Assembly (NCBI GenBank): GCA_016291495.1
Contig: JAEEXI010000007.1
Coordinates: forward strand, 62,001 to 126,000
Length of the DNA: 64,000 nucleotides
Source: Prevotella sp.
GTDB lineage: Bacteria > Bacteroidota > Bacteroidia > Bacteroidales > Bacteroidaceae
Direction: 5' to 3'
Shown here: positions 30,909-40,457 of the stretch, in pieces
Numbering within the stretch: position 1 is the stretch's first letter
How the letters are laid out: each line of letters begins with the position of its first letter
The notes under the pieces: generated by a model
What the model saw: the letters and a program-made list of their open reading frames with translations, nothing else
Told to the model about the DNA's origin: nothing
Databases searched by the model: none
Translations under genes and position numbers: made by a program

Positions 30909-32066
30909 TTATCTCATTAATTCTGCAGCGATGCGTCTTGCTTCGGCATCCGTAGCGACATAAGTGTCGTAAGTAGGATTGGCATCGAAGGAGCAACGCT
31001 GCATAGTTGCAGCGATGATATCGCTCATCTGGAGGAACGTGCACTTGTCTTCCAGGAAGCCCCGATTGACAATCTCGTTGGCAGCATTGACGATACAGGG
31101 CATGTTGCCACCCTTTTGAATAGCCTCAAAAGCAAGGGCGAGACAACGAAACTTCTTGAGGTCGGGCTCAAAGAACTCCAGCTTCTGTGCTGCAAACAGG
31201 TCGAGACGCTCACTGGACAGTGTAAGACGCTTAGGATAGGAGAACGCATACTGGATGGGCAGTCGCATATCGGGCACGCCGAGTTGCGCCTTGACGGCAC
31301 CATCCTCAAACTGTACGGCACTATGTACGATGCTCTGTGGATGTACCAATACCTGTATTTGTGATGCTTTCACGCCAAAGAGCCATTTCGCCTCAATCAC
31401 CTCAAAGCCCTTGTTCATCATCGTAGCAGAGTCGATGGTAATCTTTGCCCCCATGTCCCAGGTTGGATGGCGCAGGGCATCGTCCTTTGTCACCTTGGCA
31501 ATCTGTTCCATGGTCATGTTACGGAAAGGACCGCCACTGGCCGTGAGCAGAATTTTCTCTATTGGATTATGGTCCTCGCCCACCAGACACTGGAAGATAG
31601 CAGAGTGCTCACTGTCCACAGGCAGGATGGGAGCGTGGTATTGCGTAGCAAGATCCTGAATCAATTCGCCAGCCACCACCAGCGTCTCCTTGTTGGCAAG
31701 GGCAATCGCCTTACGTGCCTTGATGGCGTGAATCGTAGGCGATAGTCCAGCGAAGCCCACCATTGCCGTCAGCACCATATCGATAGGACCAGCCTCTACA
31801 ATCTCGTCGAGGGCTTGTTTGCCTGCATATACCTTCACGTCGGGCAGGTCGTCCATCAACCGTTTCAACTCGTCGTAACGGGTCTCGTTGGCAATGGCGA
31901 TGGCGGCAGGCTTGAACTTATGTGCCTGTTCGGCCAGCAGTTCCACCTTGTTATTGGCAGTCAGACAATAGACTTCATAAAGGTCGCTATGTTCTTCGAT
32001 GACCTGTAGTGCCTGTGTGCCTATCGACCCTGTAGAGCCGAGAATGGCTATTTGTCTTTTCTTCAT
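30909..32066 (-). CDS. dxr: 1-deoxy-D-xylulose 5-phosphate reductoisomerase
   Basis: MKKRQIAILGSTGSIGTQALQVIEEHSDLYEV; LPVDSEHSAIFQCL. Confidence 0.98.
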   Translation of the reverse strand: MKKRQIAILGSTGSIGTQALQVIEEHSDLYEVYCLTANNKVELLAEQAHKFKPAAIAIANETRYDELKRLMDDLPDVKVYAGKQALDEIVEAGPIDMVLTAMVGFAGLSPTIHAIKARKAIALANKETLVVAGELIQDLATQYHAPILPVDSEHSAIFQCLVGEDHNPIEKILLTASGGPFRNMTMEQIAKVTKDDALRHPTWDMGAKITIDSATMMNKGFEVIEAKWLFGVKASQIQVLVHPQSIVHSAVQFEDGAVKAQLGVPDMRLPIQYAFSYPKRLTLSSERLDLFAAQKLEFFEPDLKKFRCLALAFEAIQKGGNMPCIVNAANEIVNRGFLEDKCTFLQMSDIIAATMQRCSFDANPTYDTYVATDAEARRIAAELMR

Positions 32067-32572
32067 AGTTCTAACAATCCCTCAGGGATTTCCATTTTTA
32101 TCGTTCTGTCCTTGGTGTTGATGTCGGTGATGAGGTCGTCCGTGGCAGGGATGAGTCGTCCGTCCTCCAATTCGAAAAGGATATTGGCGGTACTGTCGTC
32201 AATGTCGGCAATGGTACCGACCTTCTTGCCGCTGCCTGCTTCGAACAAGCCGAAGCCTATGAGGGAAGACAGCGAGAGTTGCTCGTCAGCCTCTTCTGCC
32301 AAGGCACGGGGGAAATACACGTCACAGCCAGTCAGTTCAGCAGCGCGATCCAGAGTGTCAATATCGCAGAACTTCACCAAGGCGAGGGAGTCGGAACGGA
32401 AACGGTACTCTTCCATGAAGAAGGGAACGAGGATACCGTCCACTTCCAATACAAGGTAGTCGGCATCTACACGGTCGAAGATGTCGTCATCGAACAGAAA
32501 CGACACTTCGCCTTTGACGCCGTGCGTCTTGCCCAGACGACCTATCTTGTAAACTTCTTCGTTTTTTATCAT
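32063..32572 (-). CDS. rimM: Ribosome maturation factor RimM
   Basis: IGRLGKTHGVKGEVSFLFDDD; ELTGCDVYFPR; start at MIKNEEVYKIG. Confidence 0.93.
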   Translation of the reverse strand: MIKNEEVYKIGRLGKTHGVKGEVSFLFDDDIFDRVDADYLVLEVDGILVPFFMEEYRFRSDSLALVKFCDIDTLDRAAELTGCDVYFPRALAEEADEQLSLSSLIGFGLFEAGSGKKVGTIADIDDSTANILFELEDGRLIPATDDLITDINTKDRTIKMEIPEGLLEL

Positions 32573-32597
32573 GGTTCTTCTGTTCTTTCCCCAAGTC

Positions 32598-33905
32598 CTA
32601 GGCAATTCTGGTTATCTTGGCCCCAAGTGCATTGAGGCGTCCTTCAATGTTCTCGTAGCCACGGTCTATCTGTTCGATATTGCTGATGGTACTGGTGCCG
32701 TTGGCACTCAAGGCAGCAATCAACAGGGCAATACCGGCACGGATGTCAGGGCTCGACATACGACTGGCTCTTAGTATAAGTTTACGGTCGTGCCCTACTA
32801 CTACTGCACGATGGGGGTCGCATAGAATAATCTGGGCCCCCATGTCTATCAGTCTGTCGACAAAGAACAGTCGGCTTTCGAACATCTTCTGGTGTACCAA
32901 GACAGAACCGCGTGCCTGTGTGGCAACGACGATGAGCACACTCAGCAAGTCTGGAGTCAGTCCCGGCCAGGGTGCATCGGCCAGTGTCATGATGGTACCG
33001 TCGATAAACGAGTCCACCACATAATGCTTCTGTCGTGGAATATACAGGTCGTCACCGTCTGTCTCCACCTTTATACCCAGACGACGGAAGGATTCAGGAA
33101 TGATGCCGAGGTCTTTCAGCGACACGTCCTTGATGCGGATGCCGTTGCCCACCATGGCAGCCAATCCGATGAAGGAACCGACCTCAATCATGTCAGGCAG
33201 CAATTTGTGCTCTGTACCATGCAGGCTCTCCACGCCTACGATGGTCAACAGATTAGAGCCGATACCGCTGATATTCGCTCCCATGCTGTTGAGCATGTGG
33301 CAGAGCTGCTGGATATAGGGCTCACAGGCAGCGTTATAGATAGTCGTCGTACCCTCTGCGAAGACGGCAGCCATGACGATATTTGCCGTACCGGTCACAG
33401 AAGCCTCGTCGAGCAGCATATAGGTGCCCTTTAGTTTCTTGGCACCTATCTCGTAGACGTTACGTTCTTCGATATGATGGAATTTGGCCCCTAAGTATTT
33501 AAAGCCCATGAAGTGGGTGTCCAGACGACGGCGCCCAATCTTGTCACCACCCGGTTTGGTGATGACAGCCTTGCCCATTCGGGAGAGCAGTGGCCCAATC
33601 ATCATCACGGAGCCACGCAAGGCCGCACACTTCTGTACGAACTCATCACTTTCCAGGTACTTCAGGTTCAGGTCGGAGGCTTGGAACGTAAAAGTTCCTC
33701 TATGGGGAGACTCCACCTTCACGCCTATATCCTTGAGCAGTTGGATGAGGTTGTTGACGTCACGGATGTCCGGGATATTATGAATCGTCACCTTCTCACT
33801 GGTGAGCAAAGTGGCACAGATTACTTGCAGTGCCTCGTTCTTGGCGCCTTGCGGGGTAATCGTACCGCTGAGCAGCTGTCCGCCTTCTATCTTGAATGAT
33901 GCCAT
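32598..33905 (-). CDS. murA: UDP-N-acetylglucosamine 1-carboxyvinyltransferase
   Basis: MASFKIEGGQLLSGTITPQGAKNEALQVICATLLT; PGGDKIGRRRLDTH (Asp at the usual catalytic Cys). Confidence 0.97.
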   Translation of the reverse strand: MASFKIEGGQLLSGTITPQGAKNEALQVICATLLTSEKVTIHNIPDIRDVNNLIQLLKDIGVKVESPHRGTFTFQASDLNLKYLESDEFVQKCAALRGSVMMIGPLLSRMGKAVITKPGGDKIGRRRLDTHFMGFKYLGAKFHHIEERNVYEIGAKKLKGTYMLLDEASVTGTANIVMAAVFAEGTTTIYNAACEPYIQQLCHMLNSMGANISGIGSNLLTIVGVESLHGTEHKLLPDMIEVGSFIGLAAMVGNGIRIKDVSLKDLGIIPESFRRLGIKVETDGDDLYIPRQKHYVVDSFIDGTIMTLADAPWPGLTPDLLSVLIVVATQARGSVLVHQKMFESRLFFVDRLIDMGAQIILCDPHRAVVVGHDRKLILRASRMSSPDIRAGIALLIAALSANGTSTISNIEQIDRGYENIEGRLNALGAKITRIA

Positions 33906-34514
33906 TTACTTCCTCTTTTTACCGTTACGCTTTCCGTTCTCATTATTTGGAGCTGCTGCGATAGGGTCGAAGCGGAAAGAACTGAGGTCAATCTGTATCT
34001 TCCCGTCCGTGAAGCGGGCAAGGTCGTCAGCCACCTTCTCATCGTCCATCGACCCGTGTCCCCACGTAGCGAGGTTACGCTTCATCTGATTCGCTGTCAG
34101 GCGTACTAGTTCGTCACGTTCCTCTCCCTCAGGCATGGTCTTCAGTTTCTCGAAGACCTCTTCCAAAAGCCTCCCATAATGACGCAAACGGACATTCCCA
34201 GTCGGATGTTCCATTGGAGCAGGTTTCGACAGGATCTTCTCTGCCTGGCTCACGTCAAAGGGCCAGTCGATGTCCAGTTGACGGTGACTCATCAGATAGA
34301 GATGGTCCCACAGGGCCTGCTCGTAGTTTTCACTGTCGTGCAGCATCGGATTCTTGCTTTCCATCAGTCGGATGATGGTCTTGGCACATCTCAGCCGTTC
34401 TGCCTTGTCGGGCAGGCTGATGGCATGGTCCACCATCTTCTGAATCTCGCGCCCGTATTCGGGCAACAGCAACTTCTCCCGTTGCGTGTTGTAGTCTAAT
34501 CCTTCTATATTCAT
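33906..34514 (-). CDS. DUF4290-like protein
   Basis: GLDYNTQREKLLLPEYGREIQKMVDHAISLPDKAERLRCAKTII; conserved Bacteroidetes protein upstream of murA. Confidence 0.75.
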   Translation of the reverse strand: MNIEGLDYNTQREKLLLPEYGREIQKMVDHAISLPDKAERLRCAKTIIRLMESKNPMLHDSENYEQALWDHLYLMSHRQLDIDWPFDVSQAEKILSKPAPMEHPTGNVRLRHYGRLLEEVFEKLKTMPEGEERDELVRLTANQMKRNLATWGHGSMDDEKVADDLARFTDGKIQIDLSSFRFDPIAAAPNNENGKRNGKKRK

Positions 34515-34517
34515 GAG

Positions 34518-35210
34518 TTATAGTAATTTCTTGGGTTTCAATGCCACAAAGTCTTTCAGATAGTACGGCACGAAGTAGGCGACATCCTCTGTCTGTCCGT
34601 TCAGCAGACGCTTCTCGGCAAGGGGCTGCATCCACTTGGCAATCGGTTCGATGCCGTCAATATAGTGGGCATTGGGATGGTTGATAACCTCCATGCACTT
34701 CTTCGCACCGTTGCCGAAGAAATACACGGGACGCTCGTCGAGCCACTGCTTGTAAGTCTCTGCGTCGACGACATCTGCCGCTACGGGACGAATCTCATGG
34801 AGGGCACGGTCATAAAGTGCCGCATACACCTCCATCCGTCTGGCGTCCAGCATCGGACAAAGAAGTGCATTCTCCTCTATCTCCTCGTTTCTAAGTAACA
34901 CGGGGACGCACAGCAGTTCAAGCGTAGGTACGCCAATCAGCTTCAGGTCACGCCCGTAACAGATTCCCTTTGCCATCGACACGCCGATGCGCAGACCTGT
35001 ATAGGAACCGGGACCGCAACTCACTGCGACAGCATCAAAGGGGATGGCATGATTGTCGGTAAACGACAGGGCCTCGTCAACCATCGAGCCCAACCGCTCT
35101 GCATGGTTCGGACCGCTATGGTCTTCCTCATGCCAGATGCAGTGACTGTCCTCGGAAACGGCCACAGAACATACCGACGTGCTAGTCTCTATATGTAAGA
35201 TACATGACAT
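34518..35210 (-). CDS. tsaB: tRNA t6A biosynthesis protein TsaB
   Basis: MSCILHIETSTSVCSVAVSEDSHCI...AVSCGPGSYTGLRIGVSMAKGICYG. Confidence 0.95.
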   Translation of the reverse strand: MSCILHIETSTSVCSVAVSEDSHCIWHEEDHSGPNHAERLGSMVDEALSFTDNHAIPFDAVAVSCGPGSYTGLRIGVSMAKGICYGRDLKLIGVPTLELLCVPVLLRNEEIEENALLCPMLDARRMEVYAALYDRALHEIRPVAADVVDAETYKQWLDERPVYFFGNGAKKCMEVINHPNAHYIDGIEPIAKWMQPLAEKRLLNGQTEDVAYFVPYYLKDFVALKPKKLL

Positions 35211-35263
35211 GTTTCTATAATTTAAGGTGCAAAGATAGTGCAAAATGAACGAAAAACCAAATT

Positions 35264-36196
35264 TTATACCCTTTTTTCTCCACATTGATAGAGTTTGGCT
35301 GCCAATGCCCCGCTGATGTTATGCCATACACTGAAAATGGCACCGGGGATGGCGGCAAGCGGATAGGCGGCGAAGTGAAGAACAGCCAGCGACGAAGCAA
35401 GACCAGAGTTCTGCATACCCACCTCGATACTAAGGGCGACACACTTCGGCTTCGGCAGGTGTAACAGCCTGCCTATCAGGAAACCTGTGGAGAGTCCTAA
35501 CAGGTTATGTAGCATGACGACGAGGATGACGATGAGTCCGCCCACCAGCAACCGGTCGGCATTATGCGACACGATGACACCCACCGCCAGCGCAATGACA
35601 ATTGACGAGAAGGCTGGCAGATAGGGCACAATGCGCTGGGTAGTCTGGGGAAGGAAACGCTGACACAACAAGCCGACGATGATGGGCGCGATGACTACAT
35701 AGACGATGCTCTGTAACATACCGAGGGTATTCACGTCAACCATCGTGCCTGCCAGCAGCCATATCAACAGCGGGGTCAATACAGGGGCCAGCAGCGTGGA
35801 GGTGGCTGTCATACCTACCGACAGCGCCAAGTCGCCCTTTGCTAGATAAGTGATGACATTCGAGGCTGTACCACCCGGGCAGCAGCCCACCAGCATGACG
35901 CCCAACGCCAATTCCTTCGGCAACGAGAACGTCCATGTCAGTCCCCATGCCAGCAACGGCATCACCGTAAACTGCGCCAGACAACCGATGAGAATGTCCT
36001 TCGGACGGCTTAGTACGACGTGGAAGTCGTGAGGCGAGAGCGTCAGACCCATACCAAACATGATGACGCCCAGCATTGGATTAATCGCCCACGTGTCTAT
36101 CCATAAGAAAGACGCTGGCACCAGTAGCGATACTGCTGCCACTATCAATACCATCAGTCCCATCCATCGGGCTATAAAGTCACATATCTTTTTCAT
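35264..36196 (-). CDS. Bile acid:sodium symporter (BASS) family transporter
   Basis: WAINPMLGVIMFGMGLTLSPHDF...GCCPGGTASNVITYLAKGDLALSVGMT; start at MKKICDFIARW. Confidence 0.92.
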   Translation of the reverse strand: MKKICDFIARWMGLMVLIVAAVSLLVPASFLWIDTWAINPMLGVIMFGMGLTLSPHDFHVVLSRPKDILIGCLAQFTVMPLLAWGLTWTFSLPKELALGVMLVGCCPGGTASNVITYLAKGDLALSVGMTATSTLLAPVLTPLLIWLLAGTMVDVNTLGMLQSIVYVVIAPIIVGLLCQRFLPQTTQRIVPYLPAFSSIVIALAVGVIVSHNADRLLVGGLIVILVVMLHNLLGLSTGFLIGRLLHLPKPKCVALSIEVGMQNSGLASSLAVLHFAAYPLAAIPGAIFSVWHNISGALAAKLYQCGEKRV

Positions 36197-36353
36197 TGCA
36201 ATACGCTTGTTGATGAATTCCGCTGCAAAGGTACAAAAGATTCGTGCAGCCACCAAATATCCCTCTCCAATTTTGCTCTTACTATACTCAGGAAATACTC
36301 AGGGAACTCGCATACAAAGCCAGTGCGAGTCGAAGGGTTTCCTCTATTTTGTG

Positions 36354-36562
36354 TCCTATAGATATCCGGTACATGTCCGGTATATGTCCGGTAGATGTCC
36401 GGTACTTGTTCGGTAAAACACCGAACATCTACTGAACATCTACTGGACAAGTACTGGACAAGTGCATGAGGATGATGGGAGGAATGATGGAGGGAAATCT
36501 GCGGATTACCTGAGCATTTCTTGACTAGGACATGAGTATCCTATGAGGATGATGGGAGGAGC
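36354..36562. repeat. 11-bp-period tandem repeat tract, part head-to-head inverted
   Basis: Units of exactly 11 nt from 36365 (TCCGGTACATG, TCCGGTATATG, TCCGGTAGATG...) then ACTGGACAAGT x2, continuing in phase to CTATGAGGATG at 36541. Confidence 0.85.
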
Positions 36563-36695
36563 GTGCGGGCAGGGCAGGCGTGGATTTTGGCATAAAACTC
36601 AAGATTTTCTTGCCTTTTTGCTCACTTAATCGAAATTTTACACTATCTTTGTCCTCGAAATGGATAAAAGGACCATTTTAAATCATTAAGAGCCA

Positions 36696-37814
36696 ATGAA
36701 ACTATCAACCAAAATCATGATGCTGGCGCTGGTGGCACTGTTTGCTGTCAGTACGCCCGCTGATGCGCAGTTCGGCAGCCTTATCAAGGGTGCCCGCAAG
36801 ACACTGGGTATTAAGACTAAGAAGGAGAAAGCGCAAGAGGCCGCCTTGAAGGATGCCCAGCGCAGGCAGGACTCTATTCAGACCGTGGTCAAGAGTATTA
36901 CGCCTACCATCCCGCAGCCCGCCCCCGAGGGTACGAGGCTGATCAACATCTTGTGGCAGGGTAAGACGAAGATTGCCACATGGGATCCGGTGAGACTGGA
37001 GATTACGTTCAACAAGAAGTATGACGATGGCGCACTGGCCGGACAGGACATCAAATACATTCTCGACCCCATAACGGGTGTTGTGAAGAGCAGTCTGGGC
37101 AACGAGGTGGGCCGTTTAAGCAATGACGGAACGGTTGTGACCTCGAAACTGGGTACGCTCAACTATGACGCGCAGACCAACAAAGTGTCGTTTAATGGTG
37201 AAGTGATAGGCGAGGCTACGATGCAGAAGGCCACCTGTTACCACATGACCGTTGGCACGTTCGATGGTCATGTGAGTCCGTTGCTTACGACATTCGCACT
37301 CATTGGCGCACTGCTCTCACCCGAGCAGGTGGCTGACATACATGCTGAAAAGGTGAAACTTGACCAGGAGAAAGCTGCCCGCGAGGAGAAGGCACGTCAG
37401 GAACGTGCTGCCCGTGAGGAGGCTCAACGGAAAGAGTGGGAGAACTTGAATTGTGAGATTATGGCAAGCAATGGTATCACACTGGGTTATGTAAGGTCGA
37501 ACGGTGTCGTCGAAAACCGCTCCCACCTGACCATCGGCTACATTAAGCCAAACGGTGTCATTGAGGGGTCAAACCACATCACCATCGGCTATGTGTCAGG
37601 CAACACGGTAGAGAAATCGAACCGTATTACACTCGGATATTTTGACGGTCGCACTTTCGAGAAGTCGAACCGCATTACCTGTGGCTATTACAACAGTGGT
37701 ACTTTCGAGGCAAGTAACCGCATTACCATTGGTAGGTTTAGCGGTAAATACAACCATACGGTCATAGCCGCCTGTTTCTTCTTTTTCTTCTTCCCAGACC
37801 AGGTGGAGCAATAA
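36696..37814 (+). CDS. Secreted hypothetical protein with C-terminal short beta-type repeats
   Basis: Signal peptide; repeats NGITLGYVRSNGVVENRSHLTIGYIKPNGVIEGSNHITIGYVSGNTVEKSNRITLGYFDGRTFEKSNRITCGYY; -7 TATCTTTG at 36644-36651. Confidence 0.7.
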   Translation: MKLSTKIMMLALVALFAVSTPADAQFGSLIKGARKTLGIKTKKEKAQEAALKDAQRRQDSIQTVVKSITPTIPQPAPEGTRLINILWQGKTKIATWDPVRLEITFNKKYDDGALAGQDIKYILDPITGVVKSSLGNEVGRLSNDGTVVTSKLGTLNYDAQTNKVSFNGEVIGEATMQKATCYHMTVGTFDGHVSPLLTTFALIGALLSPEQVADIHAEKVKLDQEKAAREEKARQERAAREEAQRKEWENLNCEIMASNGITLGYVRSNGVVENRSHLTIGYIKPNGVIEGSNHITIGYVSGNTVEKSNRITLGYFDGRTFEKSNRITCGYYNSGTFEASNRITIGRFSGKYNHTVIAACFFFFFFPDQVEQ

Positions 37815-37847
37815 GTAAAATAGTGAACTCAGTAAACAAAAGGAAAT

Positions 37848-38447
37848 ATGAGAAAGATATTTTTATTAGTGGCTTTCGCAGCCATGACCATCACAGCAAG
37901 TGCACAGAACGGTTTCCAATTGAGATTCCTGGGTACATACCCTGACATCATTGACTTTGCATGGAACTTCGTTACTGCTAACGACGATGATCCAGAGGGA
38001 GAAACCGACGAAGCGATGAATGCCGTTAAAGGAGCATTGGAAAAGTATCGTACGGGAGTGGAATTGGATGAGAATCAAACACTTACCGTTGACAAGAAAA
38101 ACGGTTTTCTGGTCTATGAGTTCAGATACGAGAATCACTTAAGCAGGACAGAGATGTGCTATTGGAACGAGGCTGACAAAAAGCATAAACTGTTTGCCTG
38201 TTCCACATGGTGCTATGAGAATGGCAAGCCCAGCCTGGGACAGTTTGACGGCATGTGTTTCCTTCGTTACAACAATGCCACGAAGAAGATGACTTACTGC
38301 GAAACCCCTGGCTTTGAGGTGAGTTATGACAACACCACCTATTCGCTGCCTCGTACTGGCAAGGACATCACAGTCACGAAGTGGAATAAAGATGGAACGA
38401 AGACGCAGACGACCCTGAAGTGGAACGGACGTGGTTTTAGCAAATAA
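37848..38447 (+). CDS. Secreted hypothetical protein
   Basis: MRKIFLLVAFAAMTITASAQ signal peptide; no family recognised. Confidence 0.7.
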   Translation: MRKIFLLVAFAAMTITASAQNGFQLRFLGTYPDIIDFAWNFVTANDDDPEGETDEAMNAVKGALEKYRTGVELDENQTLTVDKKNGFLVYEFRYENHLSRTEMCYWNEADKKHKLFACSTWCYENGKPSLGQFDGMCFLRYNNATKKMTYCETPGFEVSYDNTTYSLPRTGKDITVTKWNKDGTKTQTTLKWNGRGFSK

Positions 38448-38461
38448 ACATAACGTAAAAT

Positions 38462-39334
38462 ATGATACAATCAATGACGGGCTATGGCAAGGCTGTCGTA
38501 GTCTATAAGGGAAAGAAAATCAATGTAGAAATCAAGTCACTCAACTCGAAGCAGTTGGACTTGACAACGCGTATTGCTCCCCTTTACAGGGAGAAGGAAA
38601 TGGAAGTCCGCCAACTGGTGGCAGAGAAACTGCTCAGGGGCAAGGTGGAGATGAGTGTATGGATAGAAAAGGAGGCATCGGCAGAGGCTGCTCCTGTGAA
38701 TACAGCACTGATGGAGAGTTACTACCAGCAGTTGAAAGGTTTTGCTGATGGTCATGCCCTGACAGGTATGGACTGGATGCAGACGCTCACCCGTATGCCT
38801 GATGTGCTGACGAAGACAGAGGTTGAGGTGCTTGACGAGGAGGAATGGACAGCTGTCCGTGGCGGTGTCGAGGAGGCCGTGTCGCACTTGGTGGATTTCC
38901 GTACACAGGAGGGTGCCGCCTTGGAGAAGAAGTTTGCCGAGAAAATTGACAACATCGAGCGTCTGCTGGCGAGCATCGAGCCATATGAGAAGAGTCGTGT
39001 GGAGAAGATCCGTTCCCGTATCATGGATGGTTTGAAGCAGATTCCTGAGGTGGAGTATGACAAGAATCGTTTGGAACAGGAACTGATTTACTACATCGAG
39101 AAGCTGGATATCAGTGAAGAGAAGCAGCGTCTGACTAACCATTTGAAGTACTTCCGTGAGACGATGGCTGACCAGGCTGGTCAGGGTAAAAAACTTGGCT
39201 TCATCGCTCAGGAGATGGGCCGTGAGATCAACACGACGGGTTCGAAGTCGAATCAGGCTGAGATGCAGAACATTGTGGTGATGATGAAGGACGAGTTGGA
39301 GCAAATCAAGGAACAAGTGCTGAATGCGCTGTAG
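38462..39334 (+). CDS. yicC: YicC-family endoribonuclease-like protein
   Basis: MIQSMTGYGKAVVVYKGKKINVEIKSLNSKQLDLTTRIAP...QEMGREINTTGSKSNQAEMQNIVVMMKDELEQIKEQVLN. Confidence 0.96.
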   Translation: MIQSMTGYGKAVVVYKGKKINVEIKSLNSKQLDLTTRIAPLYREKEMEVRQLVAEKLLRGKVEMSVWIEKEASAEAAPVNTALMESYYQQLKGFADGHALTGMDWMQTLTRMPDVLTKTEVEVLDEEEWTAVRGGVEEAVSHLVDFRTQEGAALEKKFAEKIDNIERLLASIEPYEKSRVEKIRSRIMDGLKQIPEVEYDKNRLEQELIYYIEKLDISEEKQRLTNHLKYFRETMADQAGQGKKLGFIAQEMGREINTTGSKSNQAEMQNIVVMMKDELEQIKEQVLNAL

Positions 39335-39348
39335 TTTTATTCATAGTT

Positions 39349-39918
39349 ATGAAAGGGAAACTGATTATCGTAAGTGCACCGTCAGGGAGTGGTAAGTCGA
39401 CCATTGTGAACTGGTTGATGCAGGAACATCCGGAGTTGAATCTCTATTTCTCGATATCTTGTACATCACGGGCTCCTCGTGGAGAAGAGAGGGATGGCGT
39501 GGAGTATTTCTTCCTGACTCCAGAGGCATTCAAGGAGAAGATAGCTAACGATGAGTTCCTGGAGTATGAGGAAGTCTATGAGAACCGCTTCTATGGCACA
39601 TTGAAGGCACAGGTGGAACGGCAGCGTGAAGCCGGACAGAATGTGGTATTCGACGTGGATGTAAAGGGTGGCGTGAATATCAAGAAACATTATGGCGAGA
39701 AGGCATTGAGTCTTTTTATCCAGCCACCATCTATTGCAGAGTTGCGCCGTAGGCTGGAGGGTCGTGGTACAGATACGCAGGAGGCCATTGAACAGCGTCT
39801 TGCCAAGGCGGAATACGAGTTGACCTTTGCGCCTCAGTTCGACCGTGTCGTCGTCAATGATGACTTAGAGACGGCCAAGCAAGAGACCTTTCAAATCATC
39901 AGTGGCTTCCTGAAATGA
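39349..39918 (+). CDS. gmk: Guanylate kinase
   Basis: MKGKLIIVSAPSGSGKSTIVNWLM...SISCTSRAPRGEERDGVEYFFL. Confidence 0.97.
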   Translation: MKGKLIIVSAPSGSGKSTIVNWLMQEHPELNLYFSISCTSRAPRGEERDGVEYFFLTPEAFKEKIANDEFLEYEEVYENRFYGTLKAQVERQREAGQNVVFDVDVKGGVNIKKHYGEKALSLFIQPPSIAELRRRLEGRGTDTQEAIEQRLAKAEYELTFAPQFDRVVVNDDLETAKQETFQIISGFLK

Positions 39919-40457
39919 AGAAGACAGGCATCTTCGGCGGCTCGTTCAATCCGATTCATTGCGGACATATCGCATTGGCGAGGGAGATACTCCGACAGAC
40001 GGCGTTGGACGAGATATGGCTGATGGTGTCGCCACAGAATCCACTGAAACGAGAGGCAACTGATTTGTTGGATGACGACTTGCGCTTCCAATTGGCGAAG
40101 AAAGCATTGGAAAGGGTAGAGGGCGTTGAGGCTAGCGACTATGAGTTCCGTCTGCCCAAGCCGTCTTATACGTGGCATACGTTGCAGCATCTCCGTCAGG
40201 ACTATCCTGATAGGGAGTTTACGTTGGTGATAGGAGGTGACAACTGGGAGCATTTCACACGGTGGTACCACTGGAAGGATATCTTGCGTCAGTATGACGT
40301 GGTGGTATATCCCCGTGACGGACAGGCTGGTACGATAGAGGCAGAACTTCTGCCCGTGTCGAGTACGGAAATCAGGGAACGGGTCAAACGAGGGGAGTCT
40401 ATCGGAGGCATGGTACCTGATGTGATTGTCGAGGATGTCAAGCGACTGTATCGATGA
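39915..40457 (+). CDS. nadD: Nicotinate-nucleotide adenylyltransferase
   Basis: MKKTGIFGGSFNPIHCGHIALAREIL...VSSTEIRERVKRGESIGGMVPDVI. Confidence 0.96.
   Translation: MKKTGIFGGSFNPIHCGHIALAREILRQTALDEIWLMVSPQNPLKREATDLLDDDLRFQLAKKALERVEGVEASDYEFRLPKPSYTWHTLQHLRQDYPDREFTLVIGGDNWEHFTRWYHWKDILRQYDVVVYPRDGQAGTIEAELLPVSSTEIRERVKRGESIGGMVPDVIVEDVKRLYR

Noticed and set aside
36193-36450. ORFs with ~11-aa repeats (e.g. VPDIYRTYTGHVPDIYRT) across tract A
   Set aside because: 11-nt units give an 11-codon repeat in any open frame; the minus ORF starts inside the repeat and runs into the BASS gene region; not supported as a gene
36354-36562. Tract A as a CRISPR array
   Set aside because: Units are 11 nt with no spacers, and no cas genes in the window
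38537-39316. 259-aa minus-strand ORF opposite yicC
   Set aside because: Leu/His-rich antisense shadow; yicC is unambiguous
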